From NCBI GenBank assembly GCA_002173415.2, contig NHNK02000012.1, forward strand, positions 45,403 through 109,402: a stretch of DNA of 64,000 bases, in the 5' to 3' direction. The DNA comes from Marinomonas agarivorans (GTDB lineage Bacteria > Pseudomonadota > Gammaproteobacteria > Pseudomonadales > Marinomonadaceae). Below the pieces are notes generated by a model that worked only from the letters and a program-made list of their open reading frames with translations, was not told the DNA's origin and searched no databases. The translations under genes and the position numbers were made by a program. Position 1 is the stretch's first letter. Each line of letters begins with the position of its first letter. Shown one piece after another: positions 34,714 through 42,994 of the stretch.

Positions 34714-35664
34714 TTACTTTAATTTCAACAGTTTGATTTGGGCTTCTTTATGTTTTTCCATCACGTTAATGGCATGGGCCTCTTGAATCGTAACCGCACT
34801 AAAAAACACAGAATTGCCTTGGGTTTTCTGCGCTAGCCTTGCTGTGTCTCTGGCCATCATGGCCCCCATTTTTGGATAGCCGCCAATGGTTTGACGATCA
34901 TTCAGCAACACTATTGGCTGTCCATCGGGCGGTAACTGTATGGCGCCATGGCAAATGCCTTCTGACAACATGCTACTGATACTGGACTTGCATTCGGTGC
35001 CAGTGAGTCGATACCCCATACGGTCCATACGTTCACTGACTTTGTACTCACAACTGAAAAAATGCGCTCGATCGATACGACTAAAACTCTCTGCTTGATA
35101 ACCAAGTACCACTCGCAATGGTTGCTCATTCTCATAGTCAGGGCGATCGGCAAACGGCAGCATGAGTGTCGAGTGTGCTTGCCATGTGGTTAATGGCAAA
35201 TGCTGCTCTTTTGTTAGGGCGGTACCATGCAAGCCGCCGATTTTTTCTCTCACTACTGTTGCTGTGCTGCCAAATTGCGGTTCAATCGGTAAGCCGCCTT
35301 GAAACGCTAAATAAATACGGCAACCTTGAGTGGCAAACCCCAGTTTTAAGGTGTCACCTGCTTGCACTGGCACCGTCTGCCACATGGGGATTGGCTGATT
35401 ATTTAACGTCGCTTTAACTTTGGCACCTGTGAGCGCTATTTGAGTTGGCTGTTGAAACTCCGCCACAAAGCCACCGATGCTGATTTCAATGGCGGTTGTA
35501 TTGTCTGCATTGCTGCACAAACGGTTGGCCCAACGAAACGCAAATGGGTCCATCGGCCCACCAACGGTTAAACCAATACGGTGCTGACCAATTCGACCTT
35601 GATCTTGTATGAGAGCTAATACACCCGGATTCTTGACGATAACGCCGTTTGTTGTGTTATTCAT
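34714..35664 (-). CDS. pxpC: 5-oxoprolinase subunit PxpC
   Basis: A 316-residue protein of the KipA/AHS2 (biotin-dependent carboxylase-like) family. It has NPGVLALIQDQGRIGQHRIG-LTVGGPMDPFAFRWANRL, GGLHGTALTKEQ, SRIDRAHFFSCEYKVSERMD-RMGYRLTG, and HGAIQLPPDGQPIVLLNDRQ-TIGGYPKMG. With PxpA and PxpB it forms the ATP-dependent bacterial 5-oxoprolinase. The ATG at 35664 overlaps the pxpB stop by 8 bases and has GGAGAG before it. Confidence 0.93.
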   Translation of the reverse strand: MNNTTNGVIVKNPGVLALIQDQGRIGQHRIGLTVGGPMDPFAFRWANRLCSNADNTTAIEISIGGFVAEFQQPTQIALTGAKVKATLNNQPIPMWQTVPVQAGDTLKLGFATQGCRIYLAFQGGLPIEPQFGSTATVVREKIGGLHGTALTKEQHLPLTTWQAHSTLMLPFADRPDYENEQPLRVVLGYQAESFSRIDRAHFFSCEYKVSERMDRMGYRLTGTECKSSISSMLSEGICHGAIQLPPDGQPIVLLNDRQTIGGYPKMGAMMARDTARLAQKTQGNSVFFSAVTIQEAHAINVMEKHKEAQIKLLKLK

Positions 35665-36361
35665 AAGGGTGCTCTCCACTGGGCAATTCTCCACCGAGTA
35701 CCAAAAATTCTGCCTTCGAAATGGCTTTAAACTGAACTCGGTCGCCAGTACTTAACGGCATAGCAGGCGTCTTTTCTGGTTCAAACATTGGCGTAGGGCA
35801 CAAGCCAATTAAATTCCAGCCACCCGGGGAAACTGAGGGATAAACCGCCGTTTGTCGATCAGCAATCGCCACAGCGCCTTTTGGTACCGCTTTTCTTGGC
35901 GTTGCCTTGCGTGGTGCTGCAATACGAGGATCAACTTCACCTAAAAATGCAAACCCTGGGGCAAAACCAATGGCGTAGGCTTGGTATGTTTGCGCTTGGT
36001 GAATCTGAATAACCTCATCCGTTGTTAAACCCGCCTTTTGGGCCAGTTCCTCTAAATCGGGCGCGGCTTCAAGACCATAATAGACTGGCAGGGTAACTAG
36101 TTTGCCGTCACGGGTTTGAGCATCGTTTGCAAGTGCCTGACTTTGCGCCAAAATCAGAGACCGCATAGCATAGTAATCGTAGTGATCGTCATCATAGATC
36201 ACCAATAAAGAGGCATAGGAGGGAATCAAATCAATGATGCTTTGGCCTACAAGCGGTTGTAGGGCGTTCGTCATGGCTTGAATTTGTCCACTCGCCTCTA
36301 CGCTGACTTGTTCAGCAAAGTAGATAATCAGGGCGTTTTCACCGGCGATTTCGATTTTCAT
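35657..36361 (-). CDS. pxpB: 5-oxoprolinase subunit PxpB
   Basis: A 234-residue protein of the KipI/AHS1 family. It opens MKIEIAGENALIIYFAEQVS and has IIDLIPSYASLLVIYD, the signature AYAIGFAPGFAFLGEVDPRI, and PSVSPGGWNLIGLCPTPMFE. The ATG at 36361 is preferred over 36382. A short repeat PRKATPRKAVPK lies in the loop after GFAFLGEVDPRI. It is the partner of PxpC. Confidence 0.93.
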   Translation of the reverse strand: MKIEIAGENALIIYFAEQVSVEASGQIQAMTNALQPLVGQSIIDLIPSYASLLVIYDDDHYDYYAMRSLILAQSQALANDAQTRDGKLVTLPVYYGLEAAPDLEELAQKAGLTTDEVIQIHQAQTYQAYAIGFAPGFAFLGEVDPRIAAPRKATPRKAVPKGAVAIADRQTAVYPSVSPGGWNLIGLCPTPMFEPEKTPAMPLSTGDRVQFKAISKAEFLVLGGELPSGEHPYE

Positions 36362-36441
36362 GCGGTTACCTTTCTTATGCATTCACAACAAAATTATGCA
36401 TCACTGCGTTTTTTGACTTAGGCGCTTTTCAATAACAAGGT

Positions 36442-37176
36442 TTAGTTGGCAAGCATGGTTTTAATGGCTTTGATGGCTCGCACACCTTCTTCATTGTCGC
36501 CGTGTACACACAAGGTATCTACTTGCAGTGTCAGTTCGATGCCACTCACGGTAGTAATGGTGCCCTTCTCAACCAGTTGTTGTACTTGAGCCAGCATTTT
36601 GTCACGCGTGTGCACAGCGCCTGCTTTTGAGCGTGACAGTAAACGGCCATCATCGTCATAGCAACGATCGGCAAATGCTTCAAACGCCAGTTCAATACCA
36701 ACAGCCTGCGCTTCTTTTTTATGTGTTTCTGCCTCTGGTGTCGCTTGTAATACCAAACGTACTGGGCGATAAAAACCCGCCACAGCCGCCATCACGTTTT
36801 CTCGGACAAACACATCGGCCATCATATCGTTGTACAGGGCGCCATGGGGTTTTACGTAGGTCATTTCTAGCCCCTGACAGCGAGCAAGGCCATCCAAGGC
36901 AGACATCTGGTATTGCATTAAACTTTGGATTTCAGCCGCCGAACATTTCATACTACGGCGACCAAAACCAACCAAATCGGGATAACCTGGGTGGGCGCCC
37001 ACTTCGACCCCATGTTGGGCCGCTAAAGCTAAGGTTTTTTGCATCCACAGAGGGTCGCCAGCATGAAAGCCACAGGCAATATTGGCCTGATCGATGTGTG
37101 GCATTGCCTCACTATCCAGCCCCATTTTCCAAGAACCAAAACTTTCGCCCAAATCACAATTTAGTTTGATACTCAT
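36442..37176 (-). CDS. pxpA: 5-oxoprolinase subunit PxpA
   Basis: A 244-residue LamB/YcsF family protein. Motifs are LNCDLGESFGSWKMG at the start, QANIACGFHAGDPLWMQKTL, GVEVGAHPGYPDLVGFGRR, YVKPHGALYNDMM, FADRCYDDDGRLLSRS and DTLCVHGDNE. The conserved His and Asp residues suggest a metal or nucleotide site. PxpABC opens 5-oxo-L-proline to L-glutamate with ATP. It lies 12 bases after the DUF1445 gene. Confidence 0.94.
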   Translation of the reverse strand: MSIKLNCDLGESFGSWKMGLDSEAMPHIDQANIACGFHAGDPLWMQKTLALAAQHGVEVGAHPGYPDLVGFGRRSMKCSAAEIQSLMQYQMSALDGLARCQGLEMTYVKPHGALYNDMMADVFVRENVMAAVAGFYRPVRLVLQATPEAETHKKEAQAVGIELAFEAFADRCYDDDGRLLSRSKAGAVHTRDKMLAQVQQLVEKGTITTVSGIELTLQVDTLCVHGDNEEGVRAIKAIKTMLAN

Positions 37177-37188
37177 CTTCTTTCTCCC

Positions 37189-37989
37189 CTAGAGCACAGC
37201 GAGTTGACTGTTACGCATATCCGTTACCAGCATACAACCTGGGCTATGCGTAATACAAAATGGTGGTTTAGCTTGCTCCAAAGCGACTTGAGGGGTAACA
37301 CCACACGCCCAAAATACGGGAACTTCACCTTCTTTAATGGTGACCGCATCACCAAAGTCTGGCTGATGAATATTTTGAATGCCAATCGCGGCAGGATCAC
37401 CAAAGTGCAAAGGGGCACCATGAACAGAAGGGAAACGGGTACAAATTTGAATCGCGCGGATGGCGTCTTTTGGGGTCATAGGACGCATGCTCACCACAGT
37501 TGTGCCTGAAAATGGTCCAGCGGAGCGACAGGCAATATTGGTGCGGTACATGGGCACATTGACCCCTTCGGTCATGTTCCGCACTTCTAAACCATCGGCG
37601 ATTAATGCTTCTTCAAATGAGAACGAACAACCTAGAACAAAGGTGACTAGGTCGTCTTGCCAGATAGAGCGAATGTCTGTGACTTCTTCGCTAAATTGAC
37701 CATTGTGGAAGATTTTGTAACTTGGCACGTCAGTACGAATATCAACATCATCCCCAACCGCAGGTAACAAAAAATCACCCGACTGATCAGACATGCCAAC
37801 AATAGGGCAAGGCTTAGGATTGACTTGACAAAAGCGTAAAAAGTCATCTGCCCATGCTTTGGGTAAAATAACAATGTTACCCTGCACAAAACCCGCGGCA
37901 ACACCCGATGTGTTCCCCTGCCACTCACCACTACGAATACGGTTACGTACTTCTGCTGGTGTCATTCCTGCTGTCGTATTTATCGCCAT
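37189..37989 (-). CDS. D-glutamate cyclase / putative hydro-lyase, DUF1445 family
   Basis: A 266-residue member of the DUF1445 (YcsI) family. It opens [40 protein letters not shown], then [70 protein letters not shown] and [12 protein letters not shown]. This family corresponds to the N-terminal half of animal DGLUCY. Its position between a TRAP transporter and pxpABC argues for a role in D-glutamate / 5-oxoproline interconversion. The partner half (DUF4392) is encoded three genes later. Confidence 0.85.
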   Translation of the reverse strand: MAINTTAGMTPAEVRNRIRSGEWQGNTSGVAAGFVQGNIVILPKAWADDFLRFCQVNPKPCPIVGMSDQSGDFLLPAVGDDVDIRTDVPSYKIFHNGQFSEEVTDIRSIWQDDLVTFVLGCSFSFEEALIADGLEVRNMTEGVNVPMYRTNIACRSAGPFSGTTVVSMRPMTPKDAIRAIQICTRFPSVHGAPLHFGDPAAIGIQNIHQPDFGDAVTIKEGEVPVFWACGVTPQVALEQAKPPFCITHSPGCMLVTDMRNSQLAVL

Positions 37990-38132
37990 AAAAACACCTC
38001 ACGTCATATTGTTTGGCATTAAATCACCAAATTGTCGAATACTCTATAATTAAAGAGCAAGTTAGTTTAATAAACTTGGAAAGTTTATTTTTACAGTTTT
38101 TTTATCTACATTTTTAGATATTAGCCGTATTT

Positions 38133-38222
38133 AAAACTAAAAAGCTAAAACTAAAAAGCTAAAACTAAAAAGCTAAAACTAAAAAGCTAAAACTAAAAAG
38201 CTAAAACTAAAAAGCTAAAACT
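38133..38222. repeat. About six to seven tandem 14-bp units
   Basis: AAAACTAAAAAGCT is repeated perfectly from 38133, six full copies and a partial seventh that runs into the terminator stem. It lies in the 298-base gap between dctM and the DUF1445 gene, inside the proposed operon. The rest of the gap (37990-38132) shows no gene. Confidence 0.9.
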
Positions 38223-38252
38223 AAAAAAGCCATCTATATAAGATGGCTTTTA
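38222..38252 (-). terminator. Strong hairpin between dctM and the DUF1445 gene
   Basis: AAAAGCCATCT (38225-38235) pairs perfectly with AGATGGCTTTT (38241-38251), 5-base loop. On the minus strand it is followed by TTTTTTAG, a good terminator. It would attenuate or end the TRAP transcript, so the downstream pxp genes may need partial readthrough or their own promoter near 38000-38130. Confidence 0.8.
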
Positions 38253-38287
38253 GGTGATGACATTCCAACGGTCGGGACAGGCCTTTT

Positions 38288-39595
38288 CTAGCGGCTGCTC
38301 ATGTGCGTTGGTAAGTAAGTCACTATCTCTGGAAACCAAGTAATCAACACGATTGCCGATAAAATCAGTAGGAAAAAAGGCAAGGCCGCGCGTGCAACAT
38401 AGAGAATGTTTTTCCCCGTCAATGACTGTATAACGAAGAGGTTAAAACCAACGGGCGGGGTAATCTGCGACATCTCCACCACCAGCACGATATAAATACC
38501 AAACCAGAGTAGATCAATGCCTGCTTGTTGCACCATTGGTAATACAACTGCCGTTGTTAATACCACCACCGAAATGCCATCTAAAAAGCAACCAAGAATG
38601 ACAAACAATACAGTTAGGTAAAGCAAGAGCTCCAGCGGATTCAAGCTCATTTGTGCAATCCAAGCCGCTAAGGATTTTGGTATACCCAAAAAGCCCATTG
38701 CCAGAGTCAGAAAATGTGCTCCCGCTAAAATCAAACCTATCATGCATGAACTTTTGACCGCACCCAGCAAACTGTCGCGAAAGCTCTGTTTACTTAATGC
38801 GCCAGACAATAACGCCAGCACTAACGCGCCTACCACACCTAACGCCGCAGCTTCTGTTGGTGTCGTCAAGCCACCATAAATAGACCCTAAAACGAACAGA
38901 ATCAGCCCAGTAATAGGTAACAGTCGACGCAAGGCAAGAATCTTTTCTGCTGAACTAACACGGTTTGTCTGTTTTTTTGGCAACTCTGAAGGGTTGAGTT
39001 TCGCCCAAATAATGAGGTAGCCCATAAAGAGTACGATCAATAACAAACCGGGCAAGGCACCGGCAATAAACAAACGCCCAATGGACACTTCTGCAGCAAC
39101 GCCATAGACAATCAAAATAATTGAGGGCGGAATGAGCAAGCCGAGCGTGCCAGAGCCAGCCAATGAACCAATTGCCATACGCTCACTGTAACCACGTTTT
39201 TTTAACTCAGGCAATGTCATACGGCCAATGGTTGCGGCGGTCGCGGCGGATGAACCTGACACGGCAGCAAAAATGCCACAACTCAGCACATTTACGTGTA
39301 ATAAGCGGCCAGATAAACCGTTCAACAAAGGCGACAAACCTTTGAATAAATCTTCTGACAATCTGGTACGAAAAAGAATTTCCCCCATCCAGATAAACAA
39401 AGGCAATGCGGTTAATGACCAAGCCGTGCTGGCGCCCCAAACTGAGGTAGCAAACAACAAACCTATCTGTTCATTACCTGCTAACAACAAACCAATAACA
39501 CCCACTCCCACGAGCGACAAGGCTACCCAAAAACCACAGGCCAACAGTAGAATCATGGTGGCCGCTAAAATAAGCGCAAGACTAATGGTATCCAT
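38288..39595 (-). CDS. dctM: TRAP transporter large permease DctM
   Basis: A 435-residue membrane protein with about twelve helices. Typical DctM motifs: GSGTLGLLIPPSIILIVYGV, PTEAAALGVVGAL, and the C-terminal QITPPVGFNLFVIQSLTGKN. It forms the sodium-driven channel of a TRAP transporter with DctQ. The start touches the end of dctQ (shared base 39595). The substrate is inferred from the downstream genes to be D-glutamate, 5-oxoproline or a related acid. Confidence 0.92.
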   Translation of the reverse strand: MDTISLALILAATMILLLACGFWVALSLVGVGVIGLLLAGNEQIGLLFATSVWGASTAWSLTALPLFIWMGEILFRTRLSEDLFKGLSPLLNGLSGRLLHVNVLSCGIFAAVSGSSAATAATIGRMTLPELKKRGYSERMAIGSLAGSGTLGLLIPPSIILIVYGVAAEVSIGRLFIAGALPGLLLIVLFMGYLIIWAKLNPSELPKKQTNRVSSAEKILALRRLLPITGLILFVLGSIYGGLTTPTEAAALGVVGALVLALLSGALSKQSFRDSLLGAVKSSCMIGLILAGAHFLTLAMGFLGIPKSLAAWIAQMSLNPLELLLYLTVLFVILGCFLDGISVVVLTTAVVLPMVQQAGIDLLWFGIYIVLVVEMSQITPPVGFNLFVIQSLTGKNILYVARAALPFFLLILSAIVLITWFPEIVTYLPTHMSSR

Positions 39596-40149
39596 TAATG
39601 ATTCTCCTCACTTATTGCGTTATCGATCGCTGATTCCTCTGCTTTTGTTTCATCGATTTCATGGGCCTGATAAGCAGGCACCTTGCCACTCAACAAACGC
39701 CAAAAATCGTCTATAACTGCCACTGTAAGCATGATGCTTCCCAAAGCAACAGGAAGCTGTGGTAGCCAAATTGGCACAGGGATGTAACCGTAGGAGACTT
39801 CTTCAAAAATATACGACTCCCATACTAGGTGAACCATGTAATAAGCCATATAACTCGTTAGTAAGATGCCAAGCACCAGTACTAGTCCTTCTTGAATTTT
39901 CCGAGCGTGTGGCGATAAACTTTTAATCGCCAAGGTGACTCGAATATGGCCACCTTCTTTAAAAGTGTAAGCTAAACCAAAGAAAGTGGCGGCGGCCAAA
40001 CTGTAACCAGAAAAATCGTCTACCGATGGCACAATAAAGCCCAAAAGACGACCCATAATTTGTGCGATGATTAGTAACATCATGATGACGATAAAAGCAC
40101 CAGATAAATAACCGCACAGCAAGTAGAGCTTATCTAATAAGATTCGCAT
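39595..40149 (-). CDS. dctQ: TRAP transporter small permease DctQ
   Basis: A 184-residue protein with four helices. FSGYSLAAATFFGLAYTFKE-GGHIRVTL is the DctQ signature. It ends with an acidic tail (DETKAEESAIDNAISEEN). It lies between dctP and dctM as in most TRAP operons. Confidence 0.9.
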   Translation of the reverse strand: MRILLDKLYLLCGYLSGAFIVIMMLLIIAQIMGRLLGFIVPSVDDFSGYSLAAATFFGLAYTFKEGGHIRVTLAIKSLSPHARKIQEGLVLVLGILLTSYMAYYMVHLVWESYIFEEVSYGYIPVPIWLPQLPVALGSIMLTVAVIDDFWRLLSGKVPAYQAHEIDETKAEESAIDNAISEENH

Positions 40150-40254
40150 AATGTCTTACCTTAAAAAGCAAACAAGAGGGAAAGCCCTCTTGTTTGTGAT
40201 GGTTCATTACTTTTTATTTGTTATATTTTTTGCCCTATTTTATTTGCCCATAGG

Positions 40255-41223
40255 TTACTTACCATAGTTGGTTAATACGGCCTTTACCTCTGCGCCTGAC
40301 TCATCAATCCATTCTTGCTTCATTTGCGCACCAATCGCACTCAGCTCTTTCACGAGTGTGTCACTTGGCTCAACCACAGTAATACCATTATCAATTAATG
40401 TTTGGGTGTCTTTTTTGGCTTGTTCACGCACAATCTGCCAGCCTTTTTCCTCTGCATTCGCGGCGGCGGTTAACAAGGCTTGTTGAGCATCTTTATCCAA
40501 ACGTTTAAAAGAGCGAGTATTTACCACCACCATGTTTTTCGGGATCCAAGCTTGGATGTTGGTGTAGTGATTAACATAATCCCACGCCTGACCATTGGCG
40601 CCTGTTGATGGCGATGTCACCATAGCGTCAATAATCCCAGTACTGAATGCTTGAGGAATGTCAGGCACTTGAATGGTAGTGGGTGTTGACCCCATTAAAT
40701 CCGCTAAACGTGAGGTCGATGGGCTGTAAGCTCGCATACGTGATCCTGCTAAATCGGCTAAGCTCGCTACCGGTTTTTTGGTATACAAGCTTTGGGCTGG
40801 CCATGCAACCGCATAAAGCAAGGTCATACCTTCTTTTTTAAGCTGTTTTTCCATTTCGGGTTTCGCTGCTTGCCATAGTGCTTCGGCATCATCGTAGGTG
40901 GTCGCTAAGAATGGAATATTGTCATGTTTGAAGATGGGGTGGGTATTTCCCATAATGCCAATGAAGATTTCACCCATTTGCACTTGGCCTGTTCTCACAG
41001 CCCGAGGAATTTCAGGGTGTTTTACCAAGGAAGCACCAGAATGGACAACAATATCTAAGTCGCCATTGGTTGCCGTTTTAACCTCTTCTGCAAATTGATA
41101 AGCAATTTTAGTTGGATGGTTCGCATCACCATAGGGCGTTGGCATGTGCCATTGCGCGGCATTGACAGACGATAAAGAGCTCGCTAACAAGGTTGACGCG
41201 ACAAAAACGGTTTTCTTAAACAT
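40255..41223 (-). CDS. dctP: TRAP transporter substrate-binding protein DctP
   Basis: A 322-residue periplasmic protein. The signal peptide MFKKTVFVASTLLASSLSSV-NA is followed by AQWHMPTPYGDANHPTKIAY. The binding arginine is expected in GSRMRAYSPST, a conserved DctP motif; WAWPAQSLYTKKPVASLADL and MVTSPSTGANGQAWDYV shape the pocket. The ATG at 41223 is chosen as start of the signal peptide. First gene of the cluster; the ligand is unproven. Confidence 0.92.
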   Translation of the reverse strand: MFKKTVFVASTLLASSLSSVNAAQWHMPTPYGDANHPTKIAYQFAEEVKTATNGDLDIVVHSGASLVKHPEIPRAVRTGQVQMGEIFIGIMGNTHPIFKHDNIPFLATTYDDAEALWQAAKPEMEKQLKKEGMTLLYAVAWPAQSLYTKKPVASLADLAGSRMRAYSPSTSRLADLMGSTPTTIQVPDIPQAFSTGIIDAMVTSPSTGANGQAWDYVNHYTNIQAWIPKNMVVVNTRSFKRLDKDAQQALLTAAANAEEKGWQIVREQAKKDTQTLIDNGITVVEPSDTLVKELSAIGAQMKQEWIDESGAEVKAVLTNYGK

Positions 41224-41463
41224 AGTACTGCTTCTCCACATAGTGTTAAGTTCTAGGCGCTATCATACGATTTTTTTTTGAATAGTAATTACTGCATAAA
41301 CCGCGCCAACTTTTTTGATCCTGTCGCAAGGTTTATACGCAAAACAAACACTCTGAGGCTTTATGGTCAGCATTAGGGAGAGAAGTTACAAAATGGGGTT
41401 TGGTAAACCAAAAGACGCGTACCATATATTGCCATGTAATCCACACCCTCCATCTGCTAATAT

Positions 41464-41484
41464 ATCTAATTGATTTAATTAGAT
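41464..41484. promoter_or_regulatory. Inverted repeat in the divergent promoter region
   Basis: ATCTAATT / AATTAGAT, an 8-bp perfect dyad with 5-base centre GATTT, about 85 bases before the arrestin-like gene and 240 bases from dctP. It could be an operator. The rest of 41224-41569 holds no gene. Confidence 0.4.
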
Positions 41485-41569
41485 TATTTTTATGTACTCA
41501 ACACAATATACAAGTTATATTTCCTACCTTAAAAATTAAACTCGTACCCTATTTAAGGAAAGAGAAGTA

Positions 41570-42046
41570 ATGGGATTATTGAATAAACTTAAAGCACTTA
41601 AAAACACCGTAACTGGCGGAGCCGCTAGTGTCTACATCGAATCTGAGGCTGTCTCATTTGGTGAACCCTTTGCATTAAAAGTTATTGCACAAGTTAAAGA
41701 CGCAGATGTAAAAATTAACCGTGTCTATGTCGAGATCCAAGGTATAGAGGAAGTTGAGGTGCCAGATACAGATGTCATCTATGAGTATGAAGATGATGAC
41801 TATGAAGTAAGGCGTGAGTTAGTTTCTGCTCAAGTCGAAACCTTAACTTTGGAGCTTACACTCGATCATGCACAAGTATTAAAGGCAAACGAATTATATG
41901 AGTGGCAAGCCAACATTGAATTACCAGAGCACGCTCAAGGCTTCTATGAAGGCCATTACACGCAACACTATTATATCGCCCGTGCATCGTTAGACTGTTT
42001 CGGAAATGACCCAGATTCTGATTGGCAACCTCTAAAAGAAGCTTAA
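41570..42046 (+). CDS. Arrestin-like / Spo0M-like beta-sandwich protein
   Basis: A 158-residue protein that opens MGLLNKLKALKNTVTGGAAS. Then VYIESEAVSFGEPFALKVIA, INRVYVEIQGIEEVEVPDTD, EYEDDDYEVRRELVSAQVET, KANELYEWQANIELPEHAQG, and IARASLDCFGNDPDSDWQPL. The alternating beta pattern recalls arrestin-fold Spo0M proteins, but the family call is from memory. No membrane segment or signal. Strong AAGGAAAGAGAAG precedes the ATG. Monocistronic. Confidence 0.6.
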   Translation: MGLLNKLKALKNTVTGGAASVYIESEAVSFGEPFALKVIAQVKDADVKINRVYVEIQGIEEVEVPDTDVIYEYEDDDYEVRRELVSAQVETLTLELTLDHAQVLKANELYEWQANIELPEHAQGFYEGHYTQHYYIARASLDCFGNDPDSDWQPLKEA

Positions 42047-42059
42047 TTCAGCCGTAAAA

Positions 42060-42100
42060 AACGCCTCATTCTGCACAGGATCGTCGCAAAATGAGGCGTT
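42060..42100. terminator. Hairpin terminator
   Basis: AACGCCTCATT pairs perfectly with AATGAGGCGTT around a 19-base loop, followed by GCTGCTT. It follows the arrestin-like gene. Confidence 0.65.
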
Positions 42101-42112
42101 GCTGCTTACACG

Positions 42113-42220
42113 TTATAAATCGATTACTGAAATGGTGTAGGGTTTACCGCGGCCTTTATTCACTATGCCCTTACCAGCCATTAAGTCAAAGTTTGAAATG
42201 AACAACTTACCATCGTACAC
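42113..42220 (-). pseudogene. Unidentified 35-codon gene tail after the ABC ATPase
   Basis: On the minus strand, in the same frame as the ABC ATPase and starting one codon after its stop, the sequence reads VYDGKLFISNFDLMAGKGIV-NKGRGKPYTISVIDL-stop. It looks like a real protein C-terminus but I cannot name it. No start or ribosome site is evident, so it is probably a leftover of a truncated gene. Confidence 0.4.
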
Positions 42221-42223
42221 AAT

Positions 42224-42994
42224 TTATTTAGCAAATAAACAAGGCGTTCCAGAGATAGGGTCTGTATGCACTTCTGCTGTTAAAGAAAATGTTTCTTTTA
42301 ATAAGTAAGGCGTTAACACCTCTTCTGGTGTGCCTTGCGCTTGCACTTTTCCTGCTTTTAGCACAATGAGTTCATCACAATAACGACACGCTTGATTCAA
42401 ATCATGCAAAACAACGACAATCGTTTTTCCTTGTTGATTGAGTTTACGCATCAGGTTTAGCAGCTCCACTTGATAAGAAATATCCAGCCAAGTTGTTGGT
42501 TCGTCCAGCAATACCCAATCGGTTTGTTGTGCAAGAATCATGGCAATCCAAGCCCGTTGCCGCTGTCCGCCAGATAACGCGGATACATCTTGATTCTGAT
42601 AGTCTGTTAGGTTTGTGTATGCCAGTGCTTCATTAACAATAAGATGATCGGTGTTATTGAGTCTCCCCCAGCGATTACCCCAAGGTGCGCGGCCATAACC
42701 AACTAGCTCTTTTACACTGATACCTTCTGGACTAATCGGAGCTTGAGGCAACAATGCTATTTTTCGTGATAATTGCCGTGTGTTTTGCTGATGAATATTC
42801 TCTCCTTGTAGTAAAATCTCTCCTTGCTGTGGCATTAAAACTCGCGCCATACACTTGAGTAAAGTGGATTTACCGCACCCATTCGGCCCGATTAAAGCAG
42901 TAATTTTACCCTGTGCGATATGCAAGCTCAGATCGGTCAGGATGTTTTTTTCAGGGTAACGAAACGACAAATTTTTAACGTCCAGATGAGCCAT
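42224..42994 (-). CDS. Ferric-siderophore ABC transporter ATP-binding protein (FecE/FhuC type)
   Basis: A 256-residue ATPase. Walker A GPNGCGKST, signature [20 protein letters not shown], Walker B WVLLDEPTTWLDI, then the H-loop VVLHDLNQACRYCDE, all typical of the FecE/FhuC group. The ATG at 42994 overlaps the permease stop as TAATG. Last gene of a fecBCDE-like operon, opposite the siderophore synthesis genes. Confidence 0.92.
   Translation of the reverse strand: MAHLDVKNLSFRYPEKNILTDLSLHIAQGKITALIGPNGCGKSTLLKCMARVLMPQQGEILLQGENIHQQNTRQLSRKIALLPQAPISPEGISVKELVGYGRAPWGNRWGRLNNTDHLIVNEALAYTNLTDYQNQDVSALSGGQRQRAWIAMILAQQTDWVLLDEPTTWLDISYQVELLNLMRKLNQQGKTIVVVLHDLNQACRYCDELIVLKAGKVQAQGTPEEVLTPYLLKETFSLTAEVHTDPISGTPCLFAK

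Noticed and set aside
38133-38222. Regular repeats that might be taken for a CRISPR array
   Set aside because: The 14-bp units are directly adjacent with no unique spacers, and no cas genes are present.
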